Shown here: positions 45,193 through 56,100 of the stretch, piece by piece
Layout: the number at the start of each line of letters is the position of its first letter
Numbering within the stretch: the stretch's first letter is position 1
Notes under the pieces: generated by a model
Databases searched by the model: none
What the model saw: only the letters and a program-made list of their open reading frames with translations
What the model was told of the DNA's origin: nothing
Source of the DNA: Lachnospiraceae bacterium UBA3762
Lineage (GTDB): Bacteria; Bacillota; Clostridia; Lachnospirales; Lachnospiraceae
Direction: 5' to 3'
Assembly (NCBI GenBank): GCA_002371615.1
Contig: DFGA01000030.1
Span: forward strand, 1 to 59,510
Length of the DNA: 59,510 bases
Position numbers and translations under genes: made by a program

Positions 45193-47592
45193 ATGGGAAA
45201 GTATTATGATCATGAACAGGTAGAAAAGAAATGGCAGGCAAGATGGGATGCGGCCGGTATATTCAAGGCAGAAGACGGCGGGGATAAGCCCAAGTTTTAC
45301 GGACTTGTTGAGTTTCCGTACCCCTCGGGTGCCGGGATGCACGTAGGACATATCAAGGCATATTCAAGTATAGATGTTATATCGAGAAAGCGCCGTATGC
45401 AGGGATATAACGTACTGTTCCCGATGGGATTCGATTCTTTCGGACTTCCGGCAGAAAATTATGCCATCAAGACAGGCACTCATCCGGCGGTGATCACGAA
45501 GAAGAACATAGAGCACTTTACGGAGCAGCTTAAGGCTGTAGGGTTTTCTTTCGACTGGGACAGAAATCTTGCCACAAGCGATCCGGACTATTATAAATGG
45601 ACACAGTGGATCTTTCTGAAATTGTTTGAAAAGGGTCTGGTATTTCGCGCAAATACGCTTGTTAATTATTGCCCGCACTGTAAAGTGGTCCTCTCCAATG
45701 AAGACAGCCAGGGAGGTAAATGTGACGTATGCCACAGTGACGTTGTCCAGAAGGAAAAGAGTGTCTGGTATCTTCGTATAACGGATTATGCCGATAAGCT
45801 TCTTGAAGGACTTGATACGGTTGACTTTCCCGAAAACGTTAAGCAGCAGGAGGTTAACTGGATCGGAAGAAGCGAGGGTGCATTTGTTGATTTTAAGCTT
45901 AAGGATATTGATGAAAAACTTGAGATTTATACGACAAGGTGCGATACGCTCTTTGGCGTTACATTTATGGTAATGGCTCCCGAACATCCGCTTATTGATA
46001 AGTATAAAGACAGACTTACGAACTTTGATGAAGTGGAAAAGTACAGGGAGGAGTGTGCCAAGAAGACAGAGTTTGAAAGAACCCAGCTCGTAAAGGAAAA
46101 GACCGGTGTTAAGCTTTCGGGCATAAGTGCCATCAATCCCGTGGACGGAAAGGAGATCCCCATTTTCATCGCCGATTACGTAATGATGGGATACGGAACG
46201 GGTGCTATTATGGCTGTTCCGGCACATGACCAGAGAGACTGGGAGTTTGCCAGAAAGTTCGGTGCCGATATCATTCCTGTAATTGAAGGCGGAAATATTG
46301 AAGAAGAAGCTTATACCGGCGACGGAAATATGATCAATTCGGGATTTTTAAACGGACTTACAAACAAGAAAGATTCTATCGCCAGGATGCTCGAATACCT
46401 TCAGGAAAAGGGCATAGGCAGGAAAGGTGTCCAGTACAAGATGAAGGACTGGGCTTTCAACAGGCAGAGGTACTGGGGAGAGCCTATCCCTCTTATTCAC
46501 TGCGAAAAGTGCGGAGTTGTAGGTGTGCCCTACGATGAGCTTCCCCTGAAACTTCCCGATGTCAGGAATTTTGAACCCGGTGAGGATGGTAACTCGCCTC
46601 TTGCCAAGATAGATTCGTTTGTAAACTGCAAGTGTCCTAAATGCGGAGGAGCGGCAAAACGTGAAACGGACACAATGCCCCAGTGGGCAGGTTCATCATG
46701 GTATTTCCTGCGATTCTGTGATCCTAAGAACGACAAGGCTCTTGCGGATGAGGATAAGCTTAAATACTGGATGCCGGTTGACTGGTATAACGGCGGAATG
46801 GAGCATGTAACACGCCACCTTATCTATTCGAGATTCTGGCACAGATTCCTTTATGATATTGGTGTTGTAAATACTCCCGAGCCATATGCCAAGCGTTCGT
46901 ATCAGGGACTTATATTAGGACCTGACGGAGAGAAGATGAGCAAGAGTAAAGGCAACGTTGTTGACCCCATGGATATTGTACAGCAGTACGGAGCCGATAC
47001 TTTGAAACTTTATGTTCTTTTTATGGGTGATTACGGTGCTGCTACTCCGTGGAGTGAGAACGGAGTTAAAGGCTGTAAGAGGTTTATAGACAGATTTGCA
47101 ACACTTGCGGATATAGTCGATAAGAAACCCGGGGATAAATCGCTTGAGAGCAGTCTTCACAAAATGATCAAAAAGGTATCGGAAGATATCGAACAGATGA
47201 AGTTCAATACCGCAATTGCCGCTATGATGACATTCATGAACGAAGTTTCGGCAAACGGTTCAATCACGAAAGATGAACTCGCTGTGTTTATTAAGCTTTT
47301 GTCTCCGTTTGCTCCGCATATATGCGAGGAGTTGTGGGAACAGATAGGCGGAGAGGGACTTGTCAGCTGTGCTAAATGGCCCGAATATGATCCGGCCAAG
47401 ACAGTCGACCAGACTATTGAGATAGCTGTTCAGATAAACGGTAAACTTCGCGCAACTATCGAAATTGACAAAGATGAGAGCAAGGATGGAGCAATTGCCA
47501 AGGCAAAAGAGGCGATATCCGATAAACTTACAGGAAATATCGTAAAAGAGATATACGTTCCCGGAAAGATCGTGAACATTGTTATGAAATAG
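45193..47592 (+). CDS. leuS: Leucyl-tRNA synthetase
   Basis: A 799-residue class I synthetase that charges tRNA-Leu. HIGH motif as HVGH at 50-53, KMSKS at 581-585 (DGEKMSKSKGNVVDP), the CP1 editing domain with TTRCDTLFGVTFMVMAPEHP and GTGAIMAVPAHDQRD, and zinc-ribbon cysteines. ATG 45193 lies eight bases after AGGAG; ATG 45187 is too close and the longer open frame back to 45160 overlaps miaB. No T-box leader is possible in this packed position. Confidence 0.97.
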   Translation: MGKYYDHEQVEKKWQARWDAAGIFKAEDGGDKPKFYGLVEFPYPSGAGMHVGHIKAYSSIDVISRKRRMQGYNVLFPMGFDSFGLPAENYAIKTGTHPAVITKKNIEHFTEQLKAVGFSFDWDRNLATSDPDYYKWTQWIFLKLFEKGLVFRANTLVNYCPHCKVVLSNEDSQGGKCDVCHSDVVQKEKSVWYLRITDYADKLLEGLDTVDFPENVKQQEVNWIGRSEGAFVDFKLKDIDEKLEIYTTRCDTLFGVTFMVMAPEHPLIDKYKDRLTNFDEVEKYREECAKKTEFERTQLVKEKTGVKLSGISAINPVDGKEIPIFIADYVMMGYGTGAIMAVPAHDQRDWEFARKFGADIIPVIEGGNIEEEAYTGDGNMINSGFLNGLTNKKDSIARMLEYLQEKGIGRKGVQYKMKDWAFNRQRYWGEPIPLIHCEKCGVVGVPYDELPLKLPDVRNFEPGEDGNSPLAKIDSFVNCKCPKCGGAAKRETDTMPQWAGSSWYFLRFCDPKNDKALADEDKLKYWMPVDWYNGGMEHVTRHLIYSRFWHRFLYDIGVVNTPEPYAKRSYQGLILGPDGEKMSKSKGNVVDPMDIVQQYGADTLKLYVLFMGDYGAATPWSENGVKGCKRFIDRFATLADIVDKKPGDKSLESSLHKMIKKVSEDIEQMKFNTAIAAMMTFMNEVSANGSITKDELAVFIKLLSPFAPHICEELWEQIGGEGLVSCAKWPEYDPAKTVDQTIEIAVQINGKLRATIEIDKDESKDGAIAKAKEAISDKLTGNIVKEIYVPGKIVNIVMK

Positions 47593-47612
47593 ATTTTTGT
47601 TGAGGACAACGG

Positions 47613-48647
47613 ATGCTTAAAGGTCTGTTCATAAGTGAAGATAAGTTCCTGCTTGACAGGATCAGGGCCGGCTTTTCAGATAAGAAAGGCTATGAGTATT
47701 TGTTTGCCTCAACGAGTGAAGAAGCTGTAAAGTTATCCAAATGCGGCGATCTGGCGGTGTGTGCTCTTACTCTTTCGATGAGTGTTATGGACGGAGCCGA
47801 ACTTGCCGAGATAGTGGCGGACGATAATCCGGATGTTAAGTTTATATTCATTTATGAAGAATCCAATACAGAGGCAGCGGTAAATCTGTTTAATGAATTT
47901 GAGATGTCTTATATAGTGCCGAGAGACAGTTTCTCGGTTGAAAAGCTGTCGGAAATGTTTGACCGTGAGGTCAAATTCTATAACGCCGAAGAAAACCTTC
48001 GTTCCCAGGCAAGGCTTTATCGTGAGAAAGAACGACGTTACAAGGATTCGATGAATGAAATGTCGGCAGTACTTAATTCAAGGGTCGAATGTTATTCGCA
48101 TATTATAAAGCTTTATGCGGCCTGCATAGACAGTATGTGTATTGATCTGCCGAAAGAATATGCTTTTAGGATCAGTTCCTTTTTTTCGGATGAACTGAAT
48201 GAATTTGTTGAGAGATTCATTATCAGCTCATTTGAACCGGCAGAGTATTTTAAGTTTATAGCGGATAATGTTAATGATACCGCTAAACAGCGCCATTTTC
48301 AGCTGCTCGGGGCGGATTGCATACAAACCGGCGAACTCGGCGAACTTATCGGTTTTGTATGCCATTTTATCAGTTTCGGATTTACCGCCAATATGGAAAA
48401 GTACAGGGCGAAACTTGAGATAAAAGAGGGTCCATCGGCAATAAGGGTTGATTTTCTGATCGATACGAGACTTGGAAATGTGGATAAGGAAATATTTGAT
48501 GAGTTTTGTAATGTCATGAATGAACTGCTGGTGATCCTGTGCGATAAATGCGAGAGGGGAATCAAGGATGGAATTATGCAATACCGACTGTTTTTCCTGA
48601 AGCCCTCAGATGATGAAGAGACAGAAAGAGTGGGAGGAATTGCCTGA
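47613..48647 (+). CDS. Degenerate response-regulator receiver protein, hypothetical
   Basis: A 344-residue protein. Residues 1-115 look like a receiver (CheY-like) domain: hydrophobic strand LKGLFISED with an acidic residue, a helix, and SMSVMDGAELAEIV in place of the usual D-x-x-M-P-x-M-D-G. The phospho-acceptor Asp is replaced by Thr53 and the Pro by Ser, so phosphorylation at the usual site is unlikely. Residues 115-340 are a helical region with no recognisable output domain. It overlaps the sortase start by one base, which ties it to surface-protein anchoring; a regulatory or scaffold role is an inference. Confidence 0.65.
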   Translation: MLKGLFISEDKFLLDRIRAGFSDKKGYEYLFASTSEEAVKLSKCGDLAVCALTLSMSVMDGAELAEIVADDNPDVKFIFIYEESNTEAAVNLFNEFEMSYIVPRDSFSVEKLSEMFDREVKFYNAEENLRSQARLYREKERRYKDSMNEMSAVLNSRVECYSHIIKLYAACIDSMCIDLPKEYAFRISSFFSDELNEFVERFIISSFEPAEYFKFIADNVNDTAKQRHFQLLGADCIQTGELGELIGFVCHFISFGFTANMEKYRAKLEIKEGPSAIRVDFLIDTRLGNVDKEIFDEFCNVMNELLVILCDKCERGIKDGIMQYRLFFLKPSDDEETERVGGIA

Positions 48648-49462
48648 TGGCACGCAGGAAGAAAATCAAATTTCGAGACCTTCCGAAATCGATCAGGATA
48701 CGTAAAATCATTACATATGTTTTTTTGGCAATAGGATTGGGGAGCCTTGGCTATTTTGTATTCTATGTAAAACAGGCGGATGATACCCAGAGCAGCTATG
48801 ATCATCTGTCAGACCTTAAAGGAACCAATTATAAGCAGAACAAGAATGTGGTTGTGCACCTGACAAAAGAAGAGGATGCTCCGGACATACTGTCAGAATA
48901 CCAGACCCTTTATAATAATAATAAAAGCCTGGTAGGATGGGTTAAGATAGATGACACATTAATTGACTATCCGGTTATGCAGTCTCCGAATAATGAATAT
49001 TATCTTGATCACAACTTTGATCAGGAAAAAGACAATAACGGCTCGATCTTTATTGACAGTGAATGCAGCATCTGGCCCCGAAGCCAAAATATCATAATGT
49101 ACGGGCACAATATGAAGAGCGGAAAGATGTTCGGAGAGCTCAAGAAATACAAGCAGGAGGATTTTGCCAAAGAACATCCGTATATCTTCTTTGATACGAT
49201 CTATGAAAAGGGCAGGTATCAGGTGATGTTCGTTTTCGGAGATAATGTATATGACGAAGTGGAGGTAGCATTCAAGTACTACCAGTTTATAAATGCAAAT
49301 TCCAAAGAAGAGTGGGATTCCGCAATGCATGATATGGCTGAAAAATCAATGTATGACTTGGGAATAACAGCTGCCTACGGTGAGGATATAATCACACTTT
49401 CCACATGTGATTATGAAAAAGATGCCGAAAGATTCGTTGTAGTAGCGAAACGAGTGAAATAA
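48647..49462 (+). CDS. srtB: Class B sortase
   Basis: A 271-residue membrane-anchored transpeptidase. A basic N-terminus and one helix (about 22-41) precede the sortase fold, with catalytic His154 in MYGHNMKSGKMFG, Cys254 in ITLSTCDY and Arg262. The KYYQF region and length fit class B rather than class A or C. Sortases cut a sorting signal in a surface protein and link it to the wall. The likely target is the giant protein at 50145. It is coupled to the pseudo-receiver gene and ends at a terminator (49500-49529). Confidence 0.93.
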   Translation: MARRKKIKFRDLPKSIRIRKIITYVFLAIGLGSLGYFVFYVKQADDTQSSYDHLSDLKGTNYKQNKNVVVHLTKEEDAPDILSEYQTLYNNNKSLVGWVKIDDTLIDYPVMQSPNNEYYLDHNFDQEKDNNGSIFIDSECSIWPRSQNIIMYGHNMKSGKMFGELKKYKQEDFAKEHPYIFFDTIYEKGRYQVMFVFGDNVYDEVEVAFKYYQFINANSKEEWDSAMHDMAEKSMYDLGITAAYGEDIITLSTCDYEKDAERFVVVAKRVK

Positions 49463-49499
49463 CATATCAATATCATTATATTCTTAAATGGCACATGTG

Positions 49500-49529
49500 C
49501 CCGTCACATTTTGTGGCGGGTTTTGTTTT
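49500..49529 (+). terminator. Rho-independent terminator after srtB
   Basis: CCCGTCACA (49500-49508), a TTT loop, TGTGGCGGG (49512-49520), nine base pairs with one G-T wobble, then TTTTGTTTT. Confidence 0.85.
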
Positions 49530-49740
49530 ATACCACAAAATATGCACATTTTTCTTGATTTTTATTCCGATTATTGTAAAATATACTATGTATATTTATG
49601 TAAATCCTAATAGAATGTCACTTTTATGACGATATATGAAATGATAGGGTTTATTTTCCGATATAATAAAACTGTATACAGGCAGGGACGCGACCATACA
49701 TATTCCTTGATGCGCACTATGGACAGGGCAGAATTAGGTT
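49530..49740. other. Intergenic stretch without a recognised gene
   Basis: About 210 AT-rich bases. A weak promoter candidate on the + strand is TTGATT (49555-49560) with TAAAAT (49577-49582), and an isolated TATAAT is at 49662-49667 with no -35. No RNA structure or repeat was recognised. Confidence 0.4.
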
Positions 49741-50121
49741 ATGTATGGTTATTGTGAGATTAATGAAATGATGAGCAGTCATATGGACAGAACAAGTGAA
49801 GACGCTAGAGAAACAACGTATCTTTCGAACTTTGATGAGTATACTACCTTTTCATTTAGCGGGGTAACCTTGAAGTTTCTTACCGGAAAAGGTTAAAAAA
49901 ATGTCAATGTTAAAGAGTGGAAACGAAACAAAGGGTATTTGGTTGTTGATTGTGAAAACTCTGATCTGTCAATTGAGGAAGATTATATTGATCTTAAACC
50001 TATATTGAATAATCTTTATATGGATCCTATTGAAGAAACTATCGCATTAGAAATATGGAACAAAGATATGTATAAGAAGTGGTCATCCAGAAGTGACGAA
50101 GGATACTATGAGGGCGAATAA
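49741..50121 (+). pseudogene. Small gene interrupted by an in-frame stop
   Basis: From ATG 49741 one frame runs to a TAA at 49894-49896, then continues open in the same frame to the TAA at 50119-50121, giving 126 codons apart from the stop. The two halves (51 and 74 residues) join smoothly across it: TLKFLTGKG, stop, KNVNVKEWKRNKGYLVVDCE. The part after the stop is acidic and ends EGYYEGE. I do not recognise the family; it may be a short conserved Lachnospiraceae gene. It is probably a recent nonsense mutant. A downstream ATG at 49939 could still start a 60-residue fragment. It lies between the sortase terminator and the giant surface protein. Confidence 0.6.
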
Positions 50122-50144
50122 ATCAATTACAAAAGGAAAGAGCC

Positions 50145-53100
50145 ATGGACGAAAAGAGGATTATTTACAAATCTATCGAGGAGCAACTTGCTGAGGTTGA
50201 GGCTAAAAGAAAAGCAAAAGAAGCAGCCCAGAAACGCAGCTCATCGAAAGCATCGGATAAGAAAGTGAATAAAGCAACTGCAACGGAAAAAGCAGCTGCA
50301 TCTTCATCCACCTCTTCGGGTAAAAAACCGGTGAAGAGAAGGAAGCTCCGCCTTAAGAAGAGCGTCCGCAGAACCGTCGGAAGCCTAATGCTTGCGACGT
50401 CTATTGTTGTTGCAGCAATTCCTACCGGCACCGTTGAGGCTACAGGAGGCGAATCCGGAGCAACCGATCCCGCGCCGGAGCTCGATACTATAGTTGATAA
50501 TACTGATGGCGATCCGGAAGTTGAAATAAATACAAGAGTTCTTACAACTAAGAGCGATCATTATGGTGGCTTTCCTATTTTTATCAATAGTTATGATCCA
50601 GGTGGACATCCTGAACCTGATGACTGGGGGAAAGGAAGGAAATTTTTCACTGTTAATACTAAAGGTATGTCTGTTGGCGAGAAACCTCCACGCCCTATTT
50701 ATTCTTTAGACAGTAATAAGAGTCAGATTGAGTATTATTTTGAGAATAACGGAGGTAATGTGTATCAACCCGATGGTGGTAAGCTTATTCTTGATACCGG
50801 ATATGTCGGCAGCAAGACTCCCGGAAAAGATGACGAATGGGCAAATGGCGACTATCTGTATATTTCATATGTCAGGGAATACGAGCTCATTCAGGAAGAC
50901 GGTAAGACATATAACAATAATGAAAAACTATACGGAAAGTATGTGGAAAAGCACAAGAAACTTCCTACATATACGGTTGAGTTTTATAACGATAATGATG
51001 ATGAGTCTGCCGGACGTGTTAAGACAATTCTTGATGTGTTTGAGGGCGCCGACCTTACAAAGGATTTTAAGACCGAGTACGATAGTATTAATAAAGATTC
51101 GGTCAAAGGTGGAACGTTCGATTCCTGGGATCCGGATGTTTCTACTATAAAGATTAGCGGTAAAATAGCTAAGGATGGTGTAATAAAGGTTAAAGGATTC
51201 TATACAAACTATCCGACACCAACAGCCACACCTTCACCAACTGCAGTTCCGACTACGGCAGCTTCACCGCTTGCACCTTTATCTGCATCTCCCAGAGATA
51301 CAAGATTGCTAAATCTCGATGGAGCAAGTGGTACTCCAACGCCGGAGCCTACGACAGTATTGGAAGATGTTACTCCGACTCCGGTGCCAACTGACAGCCC
51401 TGTGCCGACAAGTACTGTAACACCTACGCCGGAGCCTACAGAAACATCTGCTCCGGAGCCGACTGAAACACCTACTCCCGAACCAACTGAAACACCTACT
51501 CCGGTACCTGATGTTAATTCTCCCGAGAATAATAATTCTGATGGTAATACTCAAAGTGGAGAACCGGAAATAATAATAGAAGATCATGAGATGGAACAAA
51601 ACGGGGCTTCCGGATTAGGTCTGACCGGTATTCTTTTGGATGATCCTACAGTAAGTCCGACTGAAACACCGACCACAACTCCGACAACGACAACGACACC
51701 GACAACGACACCGGTTCCTGCGAGTCCCTATATTGAGTTTGATGGGGTTAAGTATGATACGGCTGCCGAGGAAACTGTTTATGTCTGTGATTATGCGGCG
51801 GATATTACCAAGATCTGTGATAATGCGTTCAAGGGAGTAACAAATGTTACTAAGGTGGATTTTCCATACAATATGGTTGCCATTGGAATGTCTTCGTTTG
51901 AAGGCTCCCAGATTAACAGCATTGTTCTGGGGGCAAGTTTTGCATCCATTGGTTCATCCGCATTCAAGAGTTGTAAGAATCTAAGTTCGGTATTCTATAA
52001 AGATGAGCGAAATAAACTGACTATAGGAGCTATGGCCTTTGCCGATTCCACACTTTCGGTTTTTGATCTTGAAAATGGTAAAGGCTTTGTCTTTCCGAAC
52101 ACTGTGGAAAATATAGGTAATGGTGCTTTCCATACGGTCAATAATTTCAGCGCGATTGACGGAACCGCGCTTAATAACTGTACATTCGGTGATTCTGTAT
52201 TTGCCAATTGCAGCGGATTAAAATCTGCAAATCTTGGAAGTCCCAATAATCCTTCTATAAAAAACCTTGGGGATTGTAAAACGCTGTTTGCAGGCTGTAG
52301 CGGACTTCAGAATGTTACTATACCAAAAGATTTCAACGGTACATTGCAATCCGGAATCTTTGGTACATGTCCCAGCCTTGATCATATTATATTCCAGGGT
52401 AACGGTACCTTCTCTGATGGTGAGTTTAACAGAAAACAGATCACCGTCGAAGGTCCGGAGCTAACCACTTTGGATCTGGGTGAAAATGATGTTCAATCAT
52501 ATGTTTCATGTATGAAGACGAACAACGACTATGTATACAGATACACGAAGACGTCTGATGGAAGTGGAAGTACACATGAGACGGTTAATCATATTGCCTA
52601 TAAAGTCAATGATCCGGATGATGCCCGTGCATTTTTCAAAGCTAAAAAGACTGACGGGAAAAAGAGCGGGTTTACTGCGAATCAGATGTATGTATTTGAT
52701 GTCAACAGGGATAGTAATCAGATCTGCGCATATACCTACAGAAATTCTGAAAAGTGTAATCTCGAGATAGATGATGACTTTGGACCAAGAGAAAAGGGAT
52801 ACGTCGGGGATCTGAAATATGGTGACAAGCCTAAAATAAAGGTTAGTGGTATAGCAGATAATGCATTTAATGCAAAGAGCGAAAACAGTTTGAACACTAA
52901 CACCGGTCCGGATTCTTCGATAAAGAATCTGTTAATTGACGACAATATAAAGTATGTCGGAAGCAAAGCATTCTATAAGTCGGGAATGAACAGAATGTGG
53001 GCTAATGTTAACCAGTCCGTTGATGGCACTCGCTTTGCTGCCGAGGCGTTTTATGGGACGTCGCTTAGCCGTATAACGTTCACAGGTGGCGGTAAAAATG

Positions 53101-56100
53101 CTCAGGATCCTAAAAATCTGAATCTGAAATCATCTAGTATTGAATCGAAGTGTTTTGCTGACAGTCCCAATTTATTAAAAATTGACTTTTACGATGATGA
53201 TATTGATGACAGTAATACTTCGAAGGATCTTTATGCGTGGTTTAATAAAGGAAAGATAGCATCTGACGCGTTTAAGACCAACGGCAGGTCTGATGGGTTG
53301 CTTACAAATGTATGGTTTAAGGGCCCTATGATTCAGAATTATGCGCCTTATGAACTGGCCATAGATAAGGATTTCCAGATTACGGACAGCACGCTGCATC
53401 CATATTATTATTCGGGGAATCCTCAGAATCTAGTTGTTCAGTATTACGCTAAGCCGGTACTTGAATATAAAAAGAATATCAAGGTTGATATTGAAGGAAA
53501 TCCTTTGCCGGGTGTATGTCTGCTGTATTATCCCAATATGACAACCAAAGTTGGTACAGAGGATTTTAACGACACATCGGGTAAACAGCTTGCTGACAAA
53601 GAAAAGGCGTCGGGCGACAAGACTACCATGCTTATAGATTCCATTGATTGTACGCATGAGATGGAGATCCCGTATGGTGTTGATTATGTTGATAAAGCCG
53701 TGAGCATTATTAATAAAGATCTTGAAGAATCTGATCCCCCTGTATATTACAGATTCAATGAAGACTGGGATACAGGAGTACATCAGTATAATATTGGAGT
53801 TAAGGACAAATATGAGTTGTTCCAATATGATCCCGATCTTATATCTATAACGTTTAATTCGGGGAGGAGTTGGGAATTTCCTCCCAAAATGTTTGAAGGT
53901 GCGCGTAGCCTTAAGACGGTTATTTTTGAAGATAATGTATTAAAACTCGGAGATTTACCGTTTTATCTACCGGATACACAATTGGAGGTCGACTCTACAT
54001 GGATCCCGCCCAATCCCGAACACGATGGGCCCGGTACGCTTTCAGATTCTCAGAACAAGTCACATGTTAAAGATGTTCAGTTTAAAGGAGAAGGAAAAGA
54101 CCTTAGCAAGGCCTCGGATAAGGATGAACTGTATTGGGCAACTTATGATACGTCAACTCCGGGATCCGGAGATTTTAATGGAATAATAAAAGGTTGTAAC
54201 GGAAAAATTCAAAACACAGATATTCCGTCCATAGTTGTTAATCAGATCTTACCAGGCAGAGGAGATTCCGAAGTATTCGGAAGCAGCAGTATTGCGGCTG
54301 ATGAATTAAAGGGTGTTACTAAATTTGCGGATTATGCTGCGAGAGATTGTGATGCTTTGACTAATGTTGAATTTCCGTCAAAGGGATGCGATATCTCAGT
54401 TGGCTGTTTCATGGATTGTGATAATCTTATTTCTGTCAATATGCCCGCTGAGAGATATGATGGTGAAGCCATTACGCTTAATGACAAGTCTTTTGCATAT
54501 ATAAATGCAAAAATGGGACTTGATGTTCAGTTTAACAGTTTGTTTGCTGATTTTTCCATGGAACCTTTTGCTCCAGCAGCGAGAAACAAGGATGCAAAGC
54601 CGTATGTTCGGTTCCATGCAGATGAAGCCGCCAAGAATATCAGTAAACATGCGACGGAACATCCTTTAAATATTGAATTTGTCGGCAGTAAAAAAGTAAA
54701 TATCACCTTCCGTGATATGTATGATACAACATGGGTTAAGACTAAGGAATTTCCGTCGGGAACCATTGCTACAGAGTTTCTTCAGGAAATAGAAAATGCA
54801 GGAGAGTTGCCTACATATCCCGATACAACTGACAGATATCCTACCGATTGGGATAGCGATACAGGTGCAAAAGTCGGAGATAAGATTTATCAGGATACAA
54901 CATTTACAAGCAGATATGATGAAACTTATACCATAAGATTCTTATGGCCCGATGATTATCCCGATGATAATAAGGTCCTGTGGGGTCCGATCACTGTTGT
55001 TAAAGGAGGAAAAGTCGATCAGAATATCGTTAACCAGATTTTGTCGAAGGTCAGGAATGCGTCTTACACGAATGCAGATGGAGAGGAGAAAGTGTTTGAT
55101 GAAAACAATCCTTTTTCTCCTAGCGTGGAGCAGCAATTTCAGGCCGATACTGATATAAAGGTAGGATTCAAGTCGGTTAAGGCCGGAAAGTGGAAAGTTC
55201 TATTTATAGATGATTCGGACGGATCGTTACTTGGAACAGCTCAGGTTGAACAAAACGGTAAGGTAGCTTCAGAGGATGTTCCTGATGTCGACATGACCGG
55301 CAAGCAGTGGAAGCCTTCCATCAACACTACGATAGATCATGATAATTATGAGATCAAACTTGTTGATAAATCGGTTACTCCAACACCGACAGTAACACCT
55401 ACACCCACAGGAACGGTTACACCTACTCCTACCCCTACGGGCTCGCCTTCCAGCAGTTCGACGAGTAAATCAAGCTCATCGAGCAGGTCGTCAAGTTCGT
55501 CATCGTCATCGGCCAGACCGGTGTTTATCAACAGTACTGATGGTATCGCTGGAGCTTCGGGCGCACTTGGTCCCGGTGTGAATTCGACTGTTTATGTCGG
55601 TGAAGGATCGGGATCGGACGGAGGCAGCGGATCGGGATCCGGAGCCGGCGGCAGCGGTAATGCAACCGTTATATCCACTACAGGAGGAATATCGGATACA
55701 GGTAAGATAAGTGCTACAGTTAACGGATCGAGTGACAACTATGTCATCAAGATCACACAGACGCAGGAAGCCGATGAAATGGGACTTGCGGCACTTCATA
55801 ACGAGTACGGTGATGATATAAGTGCGATCAGATACCTGCCGTTTGATATATCGCTTTATGATTCGACGGGAACCAACAAGATAAGTCCCGTGCCGGAAGG
55901 GATCTCGGTATCGCTGACAATGCCTATACCCGATGATCTTGCGATCTACGGAGGTAATGCGAAGATAGCAAGTACCGCAGGCGGTGTCATGGAGAAGATG
56001 CAGCCGAGATTTACGGTTATAAACGGTGTTCCCTGCATGACATATACATGTACTCACTTCTCGCCTTATATGGTATGGGTTGATACGAACAACCTTACCG

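Noticed and set aside
45364..46227. Long antisense frame (287 codons) opposite leuS
   Set aside because: A shadow of leuS codon use; no start signal or known motif.
51420..51515. Possible CRISPR-like array
   Set aside because: The repeats are contiguous without spacers and encode a Thr-Pro linker.
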